From assembly GCA_900541925.1 (NCBI GenBank), contig UQMB01000008.1:1-64000 (forward strand): a stretch of 64,000 bases of DNA. The letters are read 5' to 3'. A model generated the notes under the pieces. That model searched no databases and was not told the DNA's origin. It saw nothing but the letters and a program-made list of their open reading frames with translations. Every line of letters begins with the position of its first letter. Positions within the stretch are counted from its first letter, which is position 1. This document shows, one piece after another, positions 32,654-42,519 of the stretch. The position numbers and the translations under genes are program-made. The DNA comes from an uncultured Bacteroidales bacterium. GTDB lineage: Bacteria > Bacteroidota > Bacteroidia > Bacteroidales > UBA932.

Positions 32654-34069
32654 ATGGCTAAACGAGACAAAGAAGCACAGATAATAGAGAATCTCACTGT
32701 CGAGCATATTGCCGCTGAAGGCAAATGTATCGCTCACACGGAAGACGGGGTTGTAGTGTTTATAGAGTATGCGGTACCTGGGGATGTCGTGAATGTCCGG
32801 GTGCTCCGAAAGAAGAAATCGTTCATCGATGCCAAGATTATAGAAATCGTCAAGCCGTCCAAGTACCGGCTTGAGCCTTTCTGTGAGCATTTCGGCATAT
32901 GCGGCGGCTGCCGGTGGCAGCTGATCCCGTATCCTATGCAGCTGGAATCCAAGCGCCGTCAGGTGGCGGACCAGTTCAGGCGCATAGGGCATCTGGAGTT
33001 CCCTGAGGTCTCCCCTACGATCGGTTCCGACAAGACTGTCCTCTATCGTAACAAGCTGGAATTCACTGCTTCCAACAAGAGATGGATACTTCCGGACGAG
33101 GATCCGGACAACATCCCTTCTGATCAGCGGCAGGGTCTCGGCTTCCATGTCGGGAAGTTTTTTGACAAGGTGCTGGACATAAAGCGCTGCTACCTGCAGA
33201 AGGAACCGTCAAATGCCGTCCGGCTCTTCATAAAAGACTATGCCATAAGCCATTCCATCCCATTCTACGACATCAGGGAGAACAGCGGCGTGTTCCGCAA
33301 TATGTTTGTCCGCACAACTGATGACGGGCAGGTGATGCTCATAATATGCTTTGCCGTGGAGTTTGACGGGCGCGAGGCGATGCTTGACGCCATTGCCGAC
33401 GCTTTTCCTGAGGTCACATCCCTCTATTATGTGATAAATTCCAAGCTCAACGACAGCATAGCCGACCAGGAGTGCATACTCTATCGCGGCGATGAGGCCA
33501 TATATGAGAGGATGGAAGACCTGCGCTTCAAGATCGGTCCGAAGTCATTCTATCAGACGAACAACGCACAGGCCATAAAGCTCTATTCCGTGGCGCGTGA
33601 TTTCGCTTCACTTACCGGAGAAGAGACAGTATACGACCTCTATACCGGCACCGGAACCATCGCCCAGTTCGTGAGCGCCAAGGCTTCCAAGGTCATAGGC
33701 ATAGAATATGTGCCTGAGGCCATTGAGGACGCCAAGGCCAATGCCCGTGACAACGGCATCGGCAATTGCGAGTTCTTCGCCGGAGACATGAAGGACATAC
33801 TTACCGGGGACTTCATAGCCGAGCATGGACGCCCGGATGTGATTATCGCTGATCCGCCACGGGCCGGCATGCATCCGGATGTGGTGGAGACAATCCTGCG
33901 CGCTGAACCGGAGAGAATCGTTTATGTGAGCTGCAATCCGGCTTCCCAGGCGCGCGACCTTGAGGTTCTATGCCGCAAATACCGGATTACAGATGTGCAG
34001 CCGGTAGACATGTTCCCCCATACGCAGCATGTCGAGAATGTCTGCCGTCTCGAACTCAATAACCGTTAA
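32654..34069 (+). CDS. rlmD: 23S rRNA (uracil-C5)-methyltransferase, RlmD/RumA family
   Basis: About 471 residues from MAKRDKEAQIIENLTVEHIA. An N-terminal TRAM domain (VVVFIEYAVPGDVVNVRVLR) is followed by the iron-sulfur cysteines CEHFGICGGCRWQ, the SAM-binding VYDLYTGTGTIAQFVS, and ADPPRAGMHP with the catalytic Cys in VYVSCNPASQARDL. These define the RlmD/TrmA-type uracil methyltransferases. In Bacteroidetes the exact rRNA site may differ from U1939. Confidence 0.9.
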   Translation: MAKRDKEAQIIENLTVEHIAAEGKCIAHTEDGVVVFIEYAVPGDVVNVRVLRKKKSFIDAKIIEIVKPSKYRLEPFCEHFGICGGCRWQLIPYPMQLESKRRQVADQFRRIGHLEFPEVSPTIGSDKTVLYRNKLEFTASNKRWILPDEDPDNIPSDQRQGLGFHVGKFFDKVLDIKRCYLQKEPSNAVRLFIKDYAISHSIPFYDIRENSGVFRNMFVRTTDDGQVMLIICFAVEFDGREAMLDAIADAFPEVTSLYYVINSKLNDSIADQECILYRGDEAIYERMEDLRFKIGPKSFYQTNNAQAIKLYSVARDFASLTGEETVYDLYTGTGTIAQFVSAKASKVIGIEYVPEAIEDAKANARDNGIGNCEFFAGDMKDILTGDFIAEHGRPDVIIADPPRAGMHPDVVETILRAEPERIVYVSCNPASQARDLEVLCRKYRITDVQPVDMFPHTQHVENVCRLELNNR

Positions 34070-34105
34070 AGAATAATAAGTTGCTCTATATTTAGTATTT
34101 AAAGA

Positions 34106-35041
34106 ATGCTGACAGATATTCTTCTTTTGGTGGCCGGGCTCGCTCTGATAGTGTTCGGGGCTGACTGGCTTGTTGACGGGGCTTCCGCCGTGGCGCGCAA
34201 AGCCGGCATCAGCGAATTCGTGATAGGCCTCACCATCGTCGGCTTCGGCACCAGTTGTCCGGAGCTTGTAGTGAGCCTCACCGGGGCATTCCAGGGCAAT
34301 GCGGACATAGCCATAGGCAATGTGGTGGGTTCAAATATCTTCAATATACTTGTAATCCTGGGTCTGACTGCTGCTTTCGCTCCGGTTGCCGTGTCCCGGA
34401 CTAACGCCCGCGTCGATATACCCATGACTCTGGGCGTGACTGTGCTTTTCCTTGTCACGGGGCTGACTGGCGGTGGTATAAGCCGTGTTGAAGGTATTGT
34501 GATGCTGTTAGTTTTTGCTGCCTATCTCTATTATTGCTTCAAATTCGACAAACCGTCTGAAAAGGAAGTGAAGGAAGAGCGCAAGGTCATGCGGATCTGG
34601 GTGGCGGTGCTGCTGATTATCGCCGGGCTCTGCGGCTTGATTTTCGGAGGACAGCTTTTTGTAGGACACGCCACGAATATCGCGAGGGCGGTGGGCGTGT
34701 CGGACAAGGTCATCGCCCTTACCCTGCTTGCCGGAGGCACTTCCCTGCCGGAGCTTGCCACATGCATCGCAGCGGCGGCCAAGCATAAGGATCAGCTGGC
34801 TCTTGGCAATATCCTCGGTTCAAATGTGTTCAACATCCTCCTGATTCTGGGCTCCTCCGCTGCCATCACTCCCCTTTCCACCGCCGCCATGACGGCCGTG
34901 GATTTCGGGGTGCTGCTTATCAGCGCCGTACTGCTTATGCTATGCGCATATAGCGGGCGCAAAGACAGGATAGACCGCTGGGAAGGTTTCGTGATGCTTG
35001 CCTGCTATGTGGCCTATATGGTGCTGCTTTTCATGAAGTGA
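34106..35041 (+). CDS. Calcium/sodium antiporter family (CaCA, YrbG-like) protein
   Basis: A 311-residue inner-membrane cation exchanger with about ten helices and two inverted repeats. The alpha-repeat signatures are GFGTSCPELVVSLTGAFQG with GNVVGSNIFNILVILG, and AGGTSLPELATCIAAA with GNILGSNVFNILLILG. Acidic residues in these bind the cation. Complete length. Confidence 0.93.
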   Translation: MLTDILLLVAGLALIVFGADWLVDGASAVARKAGISEFVIGLTIVGFGTSCPELVVSLTGAFQGNADIAIGNVVGSNIFNILVILGLTAAFAPVAVSRTNARVDIPMTLGVTVLFLVTGLTGGGISRVEGIVMLLVFAAYLYYCFKFDKPSEKEVKEERKVMRIWVAVLLIIAGLCGLIFGGQLFVGHATNIARAVGVSDKVIALTLLAGGTSLPELATCIAAAAKHKDQLALGNILGSNVFNILLILGSSAAITPLSTAAMTAVDFGVLLISAVLLMLCAYSGRKDRIDRWEGFVMLACYVAYMVLLFMK

Positions 35042-35044
35042 CGC

Positions 35045-35671
35045 TCAGAAAGACAGGGCTATCGAAATATTGACACTGTAGAATTCCGCCACATTGTGGC
35101 GGATATTCTCTTTCTTGACTATGCCGGGGCCTTCCGGATTACGGATAAGGGGGCTGTCGAAAGCCGTCCGGATGCTGAGCATGAAATCGAGAAAGAAGTT
35201 CGGGGCCAGCCATAGCCTGTAGCCTTCTCCAGCGTCAAGTATTGGCAGTACGGCCTTGCTGTATTCTTCTATTTCCGCCCTGAAACCTATGCCGCCATCG
35301 ATAAAGGTGAAAAAACCTTCATTGTAGAGCCCTTTCGGGGCGAAACCGAGGCGCAGAAGTAACGGGTAGGCTTGGCAGTCCTCCGAGATTCCCGTCCACC
35401 CGGCACAGAGGGAGAGGTTGACTTTCTCATGCAGGTCATATCCTATTTTGGCCAGGACCTCCCCGTTGGATTTTCTCCAGAATCCCCGGGAAGTCTCGTT
35501 GATGCGGTATCCCTCCTGACTGATGATGTTGATGTGACTGTAGCTGTAGATGCCCTGGCCGTATCCCCATTCCAAGCCGAAATGGAACCTCCCCGCATTG
35601 TAGTTCTCCCCGGCCGTCGCGCCGGCGGTGGACAGGATTGACAAAACTATATAAAGGAATGACCGTCTCAT
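35045..35671 (-). CDS. Small outer-membrane beta-barrel-like protein
   Basis: A 208-residue protein with a signal peptide (SFLYIVLSILSTAGATAG) and alternating aromatic/glycine strands such as FHFGLEWGYGQGIYSYSH, ending in NISIALSF with terminal Phe. Family not recognised. It is followed upstream by another barrel-like gene 3 bp away, so the pair forms one operon convergent with the antiporter gene. Confidence 0.6.
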   Translation of the reverse strand: MRRSFLYIVLSILSTAGATAGENYNAGRFHFGLEWGYGQGIYSYSHINIISQEGYRINETSRGFWRKSNGEVLAKIGYDLHEKVNLSLCAGWTGISEDCQAYPLLLRLGFAPKGLYNEGFFTFIDGGIGFRAEIEEYSKAVLPILDAGEGYRLWLAPNFFLDFMLSIRTAFDSPLIRNPEGPGIVKKENIRHNVAEFYSVNISIALSF

Positions 35672-35674
35672 GGC

Positions 35675-36253
35675 TCAGAATCTGTAATACAGGCACAACT
35701 GTGGGGTCAGGCAGTAATACAGCCCGCGCTTGTACAGGGCGAGAAGCAGGGCGTCCGATTCTCTGTCCTTGCGTATGTGGACTCCCGGATTGACGCACAG
35801 GCTGATGTCGACGCTCATGCGGTGGTTGAAGAAATCGGCCGTGAGCCCTATATTGCCTGACAGGGCGGCTACGAACCCCATTTTTTTGTATGTCTGGCCT
35901 TCGGAACTGAAAAAGTGCCGTTCGTAGTCGTGCACATAGCCGGCGAATACACCGGGTCCGGCGTGAAGGGCCAGATAAGAGTATCCGAAGTCTGCATATG
36001 CGATCACGTAATCTCTTGTGCAGCTGGCGGCTATGCCGACATCTCCGGTCCTGCCGGAGAAGACTCCGAACATGTCGGCATATAGATTGACGAAAGTCAT
36101 CGCCGTGCCGTCTGCGGACTTGAATGCGGCGCTCAGGCCAAGTCCCTTGAGCGAGTTGTATGCTCCCAGATAACGCTCCCCCGCCGCTGCCCCCGGCCCG
36201 TTCATGGACAGAAGTACGGCTATTGCGAGAGATATTGCGACGCTTCCTTTCAT
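35675..36253 (-). CDS. Small outer-membrane beta-barrel-like protein
   Basis: About 192 residues from MKGSVAISLAIAVLLSMNGP, a signal peptide. Glycine/aromatic strands (YADFGYSYLALHAGPGVFAG) and a final PQLCLYYRF fit a small outer-membrane barrel. ERYLGAYNSLKGLGLSAAF is the first strand region. Not recognised. TATCTTCG sits 6 nt before this start, a variant -7 box. Confidence 0.6.
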   Translation of the reverse strand: MKGSVAISLAIAVLLSMNGPGAAAGERYLGAYNSLKGLGLSAAFKSADGTAMTFVNLYADMFGVFSGRTGDVGIAASCTRDYVIAYADFGYSYLALHAGPGVFAGYVHDYERHFFSSEGQTYKKMGFVAALSGNIGLTADFFNHRMSVDISLCVNPGVHIRKDRESDALLLALYKRGLYYCLTPQLCLYYRF

Positions 36254-36318
36254 CGTGACGAAGATAGGCAATTCTTTGATTATTTCATATTATAGCTTAT
36301 CTTCGCGAACCATTGAAG

Positions 36319-37338
36319 ATGCTTATGAGCACTGTATCTATAATAATTCCGATATACAATGCGGAGAAGTACCTTCGCCGATGTCTTGACGCCCTTAAGT
36401 GGCAGACCTTTGATGACTGGGAGGCGGTCTGCGTCAATGACGGTAGCCGTGACGGCTCAGCCAAGATACTTTCTGAGTATGCGGCGCAGGATGCTCGCTT
36501 CAGAATTATCACAAGGCCCAACGGAGGCGTAGCCGAGGCCCGAAACAGCGGACTTGCTGCCGCTGAAGGCGAGTATATCATGTTTGTGGATCCGGATGAT
36601 TTCATCCATCCTCAGACGCTTGAAATTGCGGTCGGCCTGTCCCGGCGAGATTCCACGGACATTGTATGCTGGACTTATGACAGAGCTTACCGTCAGGAGG
36701 TGCTGACCTTGGGAAAGGCTGGCGGGGAGACCTTGGATTTCAGGCCGGAAAGCCTGTCGCGGCGTTTCACGATTGATGATGTGCGGCGTAAAGTCACACA
36801 CGACATGGTGTCGCATCTTACGGAGATGGAGAACCCGAAGTCGGTGGAATGGCCTATACGGCATTTTTATCTCTGGCAGTTTCTGTTCCGCTCATCTCTT
36901 GTCAAGGATCTGCGGTTCCTGAAGGAGCTGAGGATATATGAGGATTTCCCATGGTTGTGCGAAATACCGTTGCGCGACCCTTCTGTGACGATCACTGAGC
37001 TTCCGTTGTACTATTATTATCCTAATGCTTCTTCCATAGATATGAGCACGGGCGGTGGGAGTCTGAGGACCCGTTGTCTGATAACAGGACTTCTGCATTG
37101 TTCCCGTCTCTACAAACGGGCGGACGCTTCCCATGCCAGGGCATGGTCCAGGCTCTGCAAATGGCCTATGATACGGTTCCAGTTGAGACGGAACCTCGAA
37201 TTGTCCTCCCCGGCCGACCACAAGCGTCTGCGCGCTTCGCTGCGGAAGCTGCACCGTCTCGGAGCCTTCGATGCCCCGCCGGATCTGGGGTATTGGATAT
37301 GCCGTTATAGAATATACCGTTTCATGAATATAGTCTGA
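36319..37338 (+). CDS. Family 2 glycosyltransferase
   Basis: About 339 residues, GT-A fold. VSIIIPIYNAEKYLRRCLDA opens the nucleotide-sugar site, CVNDGSRDGS and FVDPDDFIHPQT supply the Asp residues for metal and donor. The C-terminal part resembles capsule or lipopolysaccharide transferases. Closely similar to the next gene over the first half, so the two are paralogues. Start could be ATG 36319 or 36325; an upstream TTG is less likely. Sugar and acceptor unknown. Confidence 0.9.
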   Translation: MLMSTVSIIIPIYNAEKYLRRCLDALKWQTFDDWEAVCVNDGSRDGSAKILSEYAAQDARFRIITRPNGGVAEARNSGLAAAEGEYIMFVDPDDFIHPQTLEIAVGLSRRDSTDIVCWTYDRAYRQEVLTLGKAGGETLDFRPESLSRRFTIDDVRRKVTHDMVSHLTEMENPKSVEWPIRHFYLWQFLFRSSLVKDLRFLKELRIYEDFPWLCEIPLRDPSVTITELPLYYYYPNASSIDMSTGGGSLRTRCLITGLLHCSRLYKRADASHARAWSRLCKWPMIRFQLRRNLELSSPADHKRLRASLRKLHRLGAFDAPPDLGYWICRYRIYRFMNIV

Positions 37339-37343
37339 AGATT

Positions 37344-38357
37344 ATGCCGACAATATCAGTAATTATCCCTGTCTATAATGTTGAGAAGTATCTGAGGCGC
37401 TGTCTTGATTCTGTCAAGGGGCAGACCTTTGCGGACTGGGAGGCGATTTGTGTCAACGACGGCAGCCCGGACGGCAGTCGTGCCATCATCGGGGAGTATG
37501 CGTCTTCCGATCCGCGTTTCATCCTGTTCGACAAGCCTAACGGCGGTTTGTCCGATGCGCGTAATTTCGGCATTTCGAAGGCTCGCGGCAAGTATATTGT
37601 CTTCCTCGATTCCGATGACTTCATCCATCCTCAGACCTTTGAGATCGCGACGGGTCTGGCGGCCCGGAACGGTACGGACATCGTGTCCTGGTATAAGGAT
37701 CCGAACTACCGTAACCTTACAATAATCAGGCACTTCCTTCATCTTGACACCATTTCCTACCGCCCGGCGGGTTTCCGCAGGCATTTCAGTCTTGACAAGG
37801 TCAAGTGCTGTGTCACGGATGACATAATGGCCCATGTGACCGAGCGCTCGCACCCTAAGGGCATAGAGTGGCCGCTCAAGCATTTCTATGTGTGGCGTCA
37901 CCTTATACGGCGTGAGCTGATTGACGGCATAGACTTCATAAAGGGAATCACTTTCGAAGATTTTCCGTGGTGGAGCGAAGTGCTGCTGCGCAACCCTTCT
38001 GTGACGATAACCTACCTTCCGTTCTACTATTATTATCCTAATTTCAAGTCCATTGACATGGGGTCTTCCCGCATCAAGAAGATGCGTAACTGGTGCACCG
38101 GGCTTGAGAGTTCTTTTGCCTTGTATTCAACCAGGGCGGACAAGCGGCAGATGGACCTCTGGTCGGCCAACTGCAAGTGGCCTGTCATAAATGTGATGAT
38201 CGGCCGGTGGCTGCCGAAGTTCGATCCGTCATCGGCGGAATGCGCGGAACTTGTGGCCGGCCTCGGACGGCTGTGGGAAGCTGGAGCCTTTGAAGATGTG
38301 AGAGATGAGCAGGGCCGGAGAAGCCGCGAGGCGGTGGCCTGCTTCATCGGAAAGTGA
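37344..38357 (+). CDS. Family 2 glycosyltransferase (paralogue of the previous gene)
   Basis: A 337-residue GT-A enzyme beginning MPTISVIIPVYNVEKYLRRC. Donor and metal residues are in CVNDGSPDGS and FLDSDDFIHPQTF. Shares the block ITxLPxYYYYPN near residue 230 with its neighbour. It lies 5 bp after the preceding gene, so an operon of two paralogues, probably for a surface polysaccharide. Confidence 0.9.
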   Translation: MPTISVIIPVYNVEKYLRRCLDSVKGQTFADWEAICVNDGSPDGSRAIIGEYASSDPRFILFDKPNGGLSDARNFGISKARGKYIVFLDSDDFIHPQTFEIATGLAARNGTDIVSWYKDPNYRNLTIIRHFLHLDTISYRPAGFRRHFSLDKVKCCVTDDIMAHVTERSHPKGIEWPLKHFYVWRHLIRRELIDGIDFIKGITFEDFPWWSEVLLRNPSVTITYLPFYYYYPNFKSIDMGSSRIKKMRNWCTGLESSFALYSTRADKRQMDLWSANCKWPVINVMIGRWLPKFDPSSAECAELVAGLGRLWEAGAFEDVRDEQGRRSREAVACFIGK

Positions 38358-38402
38358 AAAAAAAAGCGTATATTCGCAGCGCGTATACTAAAGAACCAGA
38401 CA

Positions 38403-39536
38403 ATGTCAGTAGAAATCAAAGAAGTGCAGTCACGCAGGGAACTGCGTGAATTCGTGAATTTCCCGGAGAAACTATATAGGCACAATCCATATTATGTACC
38501 CCCTCTAGAGTTCGACCAGATGGACACCCTGGACCAGAAGAAGGGTGCCGCGCAGGAGTTCTGCGATTCGAAGCTGTACCTTGCCTACAAGGACGGAAAA
38601 CTTGCGGGAAGGGTCGCTGCGATTGTCAACAGGCTTGCCAACAAGCAGTGGAACCATAAGGAAGTGCGTTTCGGATGGTATGACTTCATCGATGACCGCG
38701 AGGTCTCCAAGGCATTGATGGACAAGGTGGAGGAGTTCGGACGCAAATATGGCATGGAGTCTGTCGTCGGGCCTCTCGGCTTCACGGATTTCGACCCGGA
38801 GGGGCTTCTCATAGAGGGATTCGACCAGTTGAGCACGATGGCGCTCATATATAACTATCCTTACTATGTGGACCATATTGAAGAAATGGGCTTCCAGAAA
38901 GACGCCGACTGGATAGAGTATAAGATAGAAGTTCCAAAGGCTCTTCCGGAGCGCGTCGCCAGGATGGCTAACATAATCGAGCAGCGTGCCAATGTCCATG
39001 TCACTCCCCTTACGCGCAAGCTGATCAAGGAGAAAGACTACGCTCACAAGATTTTCAAGATAATCAACGAGTGCTATAAGAACCTGTATAACTTCACCGT
39101 CCTTCCGGAGAAGATGGCCGACAAGTACATCGGGTTCTATCTGAAGGTTCTCGATCTCAATTACGTCAGTCTCGTGGAGAACGACAAGGACGAGATTGTA
39201 GCTTTCGGTATCACTATGCCTTCAATCGTGAGGGCTCTTCAGAGAAGTCGCGGCAAGCTCTTCCCGTTCGGGTGGTGGTATCTCGCGAAATCGCTTTTCT
39301 TCAAGAGGGAGGAAGGTGTCGAGATGCTGCTCGTGGGAGTGAATCCTGAATACCGCAACTCTGGAGTCAACACCCTCGTGCAGCTTGACATGTTCAAGAA
39401 ATACACCGATGCCGGTGTGAAATGGGCGGAAACGAACGCTATTCTTGAGACGAACATCAAGAATCAGGGTCAGTTCAAGGAGTTTGATCGCGAGTGCAAG
39501 AAGAGACGCCGCTCATACATTAAACCGCTTGATTAA
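38403..39536 (+). CDS. GNAT-like acyltransferase of a Bacteroidetes-conserved family
   Basis: A 377-residue protein with N-terminal KEVQSRRELREFVNFPEKLY and HNPYYVPPLEFDQMDTL, a central region on coenzyme-A-type folds, VGPLGFTDFDPEGLLIEGFD, and a C-terminal GNAT-like segment MLLVGVNPEYRNSGVNTLVQ. The family is widespread in Bacteroidetes without known substrate. Confidence 0.75.
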   Translation: MSVEIKEVQSRRELREFVNFPEKLYRHNPYYVPPLEFDQMDTLDQKKGAAQEFCDSKLYLAYKDGKLAGRVAAIVNRLANKQWNHKEVRFGWYDFIDDREVSKALMDKVEEFGRKYGMESVVGPLGFTDFDPEGLLIEGFDQLSTMALIYNYPYYVDHIEEMGFQKDADWIEYKIEVPKALPERVARMANIIEQRANVHVTPLTRKLIKEKDYAHKIFKIINECYKNLYNFTVLPEKMADKYIGFYLKVLDLNYVSLVENDKDEIVAFGITMPSIVRALQRSRGKLFPFGWWYLAKSLFFKREEGVEMLLVGVNPEYRNSGVNTLVQLDMFKKYTDAGVKWAETNAILETNIKNQGQFKEFDRECKKRRRSYIKPLD

Positions 39537-39553
39537 GAAGCAATAAAACAAAA

Positions 39554-40855
39554 GTGTCAGATTCGATAACAAAAATGTTACCACCACTTCCGGAGCGGAT
39601 GAGGCCTAAAAATCTCTCGGAGTACGCCGGACAGAGGCATCTTGTCGGAGAAGGTTGCATCCTGCGGAGGATGATAGACTCGGGCAATCTGACATCTTTT
39701 ATTTTGTGGGGACCTCCGGGCGTAGGCAAGACGACTCTTGCCAGGATCATATCAGAAACCCTCGACCGGGAGTTCTATACTCTGTCCGCCGTGAGTTCCG
39801 GCGTGAAGGATGTGCGGGATGTGATAGACAAGGCGAAATCAAAGTCTCTTTTCTCAAGTTCCGCCGCCCCGATTCTTTTTATCGATGAGATCCACCGCTT
39901 CAACAAGGCTCAGCAGGACGCCTTGCTCGGTGCTGTGGAGGCGGGGATTGTGGTTCTTGTAGGAGCCACCACGGAGAATCCGTCCTTTGAAGTCATCACT
40001 CCCCTTCTGTCGCGCTGCCAGGTCTTTGTGCTCAAGAGCCTTGAAGTCGCGGACTTGAGGATGCTGCTGGACAGGGCCTTGACTCAGGATGAGGTATTGA
40101 GCCATAAGAATATAGAGTTGCGAGAGACGGATGCGCTCTTCAGGCACAGCGGTGGGGACGCCCGTAAACTCCTGAATATACTCGAACTCGTGACCGATGC
40201 GGCGGCGGACAAGGATAAAGTGGTGATTGACAATAAAACCGTCACCTCCTGTCTTCAGGACAACGTCGCCATCTATGACAAGGGTGGAGAGATGCACTAT
40301 GATATCATCTCCGCTTTCATCAAGAGTGTGCGCGGCTCCGATCCGAATGCCGCGGTCTATTGGATGGCAAGGATGCTTGACGGCGGAGAGGATCCTCTCT
40401 TCATCGCGCGGCGTCTCTGTATCCTTGCCGCGGAGGATATCGGCCTTGCCAATCCCAATGCCCTGCTGCTCGCCGACGCCACTTTCCGGATAGTTCACAG
40501 CATAGGTATGCCGGAGGCTCGTATCCCATTGAGCGAATGTGCGATATATCTTGCCAGCTCTCCTAAGAGCAATTCCGCGTACCTTGCCATAGACGCGGCG
40601 TTAGAGGCGGCCAAGAGCGATTCAATGGCCGCAGTTCCGCTGTATTTGCGCAATGCTCCGACCAAGTTGATGGCCGATCTCGGGTATTCTGACGGATATA
40701 GATATGCCCATGATTATCCGGGGCATTTTGCAGATCAGGAGTATTTGCCGGAGAAATTTTCCGGGCGGGTGTTCTATCAGCCTCAGGAAAACCGTCATGA
40801 GGATTCCCTCAAGACCTATCTCAAGTCCTGTTGGCCGAAGTACTATTCCAAATGA
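39554..40855 (+). CDS. rarA: Replication-associated recombination protein A (RarA/MgsA)
   Basis: A 433-residue AAA+ ATPase acting at stalled replication forks. Walker A is WGPPGVGKTTLARII, Walker B FIDEIHRFNKAQQDALLGAVE, sensor GATTENPSFEV. AEDIGLANPNALLLADA and the C-terminal PLYLRNAPTKLMADLGYSDG are the RarA tetramerisation blocks. GTG start. Convergent with the transglycosylase gene; a short AGCCC/GGGCT hairpin lies between. Confidence 0.95.
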   Translation: MSDSITKMLPPLPERMRPKNLSEYAGQRHLVGEGCILRRMIDSGNLTSFILWGPPGVGKTTLARIISETLDREFYTLSAVSSGVKDVRDVIDKAKSKSLFSSSAAPILFIDEIHRFNKAQQDALLGAVEAGIVVLVGATTENPSFEVITPLLSRCQVFVLKSLEVADLRMLLDRALTQDEVLSHKNIELRETDALFRHSGGDARKLLNILELVTDAAADKDKVVIDNKTVTSCLQDNVAIYDKGGEMHYDIISAFIKSVRGSDPNAAVYWMARMLDGGEDPLFIARRLCILAAEDIGLANPNALLLADATFRIVHSIGMPEARIPLSECAIYLASSPKSNSAYLAIDAALEAAKSDSMAAVPLYLRNAPTKLMADLGYSDGYRYAHDYPGHFADQEYLPEKFSGRVFYQPQENRHEDSLKTYLKSCWPKYYSK

Positions 40856-40891
40856 TGACGACAGCCCCTCGCAGGGCTCTCGTGCAGGCTT

Positions 40892-42517
40892 CTACGGAAG
40901 CGGAATCTTGAGTTTCTGTCCCGGACGGATCTTGTCGTCCTTCATTCCGTTGGCTTTCTTGATATTCTCCGCACTCACTCCAGGGTACAGTTTGGCGATA
41001 TTGTAGAGTGAGTCGCCTTGGCGTACCGTGTATGTGCGTGATCCGCCGGTCGAAGACGGTGATTTGCCGGCAGAGGAGGACGATGAGGAGCCTGACGGAT
41101 TCTTGGTCGCCCCGTAGATATACAGGGTCTGCCCGGCCCTGATGTTGGCGGACTTGAGGTTATTCCACTTCTTTATCTGGTTGACGCTCACCCCATATCT
41201 GGAGGCTATGCGGCCCAGATAGTCTCCGCTTTTGACCTTGTATGCGATTCTCTGCTGTCCTGGGGCCCTGCTTCCTGATCTCTGGACATCTTTGAGGACC
41301 TTCTGGCTCAGGAGGGAATCCGCCTTGAAACTGTACAGGGAATCCCTGTCCGCCTCGAGGAAGGCGTTCGTCCAGGTATACGGCAACTTCAGGACATAGC
41401 TCTTGCTGCTGCCGGGGATTATCTCGTGGACATATTGCGGATTGAGGTTTTTCAGGGCGTCCATCGGCACGCCGATGACTGAATTAATCTGCACGAAATG
41501 GAGGTTTTTGTGAATTTCGAAGGTGTCGGTCTGTGCGGGCATCCCGACATTCTGCGGCACGATGCCGTATTCTTTGTGGTAGGTCATCGCATACATCGCT
41601 CCAACAAATGCCGGCACATAGCCCCTCGTCTCCCTCGGGAGATACGGGTAGATGCTCCAGAAGTCCCTGCTGCCTCCGGCCCTCCTTATGGCTTTGGAGA
41701 CATTGCCCGCCCCGCAGTTGTAGGAGCTTATTGCCAAGGGCCAGTCCCCGAATATCTTGTAGGCGTCACGAAGGTAGCGCGCGGCTGCATCCATCGCCTT
41801 CTCCACATCGAGCCGCTCGTCCACGAAGGAGTTGATTTCCAATCCATAGTTTCGTGCCGTGCTGTACATGAACTGCCAGATGCCCCTGGCTCCGGCGCGT
41901 GATGTGGCCACCGGGTTGAGCATCGACTCTATTACAGACATGTATTTGAGTTCCAGCGGGAGTCCGTATCTGTTGAGAATATCCTCGAACATCGGGAAAT
42001 AGTAGTTGCTCAGACCCATGACACGGCTCATCCTGCTTGGCATCTTCTCGGAGTACAGGATGATGTAGTTCTTGACATTGTCGTTGAACGGCAGGGTGAT
42101 GAAAGAATTCATGGCGTTCAGCCTGTCAATCATCTCCTGGTCAGGGACATTGGAGGAGAAGCGCACCGAATCCATGTCGAATTCAGACACCGAGTCGGAA
42201 TCGCCGGCGAAGGAGTTTTTGTACCAGAGGTGGAGCAGGCTGTCGCTGACCTCCGCGGTGTATTCCAGGCTGTCTTCGGCCTCCCCCGCGCTGTTGCCTT
42301 CTATCACGGCGCGCAGTTCGTTGTCTTCGATATATCGTCTCTCTTCGAGGCTGTCCACCAAGGCCTGGAGGGAGTCGAGGCTTGCCTTGAGTGTGCTGTT
42401 TTCTGTCTGGAGCGCTTTGCGGCTCGGCCTCTTGAAAAAGTCTGAGATGCTTTGCGCCCGCATGGTGAGCGGGGCGAGCATGAGTCCTGCAAGGATTATG
42501 ATTGTCGGTCTAGTCAT
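40892..42517 (-). CDS. Lytic transglycosylase with two LysM domains (MltD-like)
   Basis: About 541 residues from MTRPTIIILAGLMLAPLTMR, a signal peptide. The SLT domain is LKYMSVIESMLNPVATSRAG, with catalytic Glu in VIES, plus ARGIWQFMYSTARNYGLEI. Two C-terminal LysM repeats follow: YKVKSGDYLGRIASRYGV and YTVRQGDSLYNIAKLY. It cleaves peptidoglycan with anhydromuropeptide formation. Last gene of the parA-parB-DUF5683 operon, an arrangement common in Bacteroidetes. Confidence 0.93.
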   Translation of the reverse strand: MTRPTIIILAGLMLAPLTMRAQSISDFFKRPSRKALQTENSTLKASLDSLQALVDSLEERRYIEDNELRAVIEGNSAGEAEDSLEYTAEVSDSLLHLWYKNSFAGDSDSVSEFDMDSVRFSSNVPDQEMIDRLNAMNSFITLPFNDNVKNYIILYSEKMPSRMSRVMGLSNYYFPMFEDILNRYGLPLELKYMSVIESMLNPVATSRAGARGIWQFMYSTARNYGLEINSFVDERLDVEKAMDAAARYLRDAYKIFGDWPLAISSYNCGAGNVSKAIRRAGGSRDFWSIYPYLPRETRGYVPAFVGAMYAMTYHKEYGIVPQNVGMPAQTDTFEIHKNLHFVQINSVIGVPMDALKNLNPQYVHEIIPGSSKSYVLKLPYTWTNAFLEADRDSLYSFKADSLLSQKVLKDVQRSGSRAPGQQRIAYKVKSGDYLGRIASRYGVSVNQIKKWNNLKSANIRAGQTLYIYGATKNPSGSSSSSSAGKSPSSTGGSRTYTVRQGDSLYNIAKLYPGVSAENIKKANGMKDDKIRPGQKLKIPLP

Positions 42518-42519
42518 CG

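Noticed and set aside
36319..38357. Recent duplication of the glycosyltransferase pair
   Set aside because: The two proteins are similar mainly in the catalytic half and have diverged widely after it; old paralogues rather than a recent repeat.
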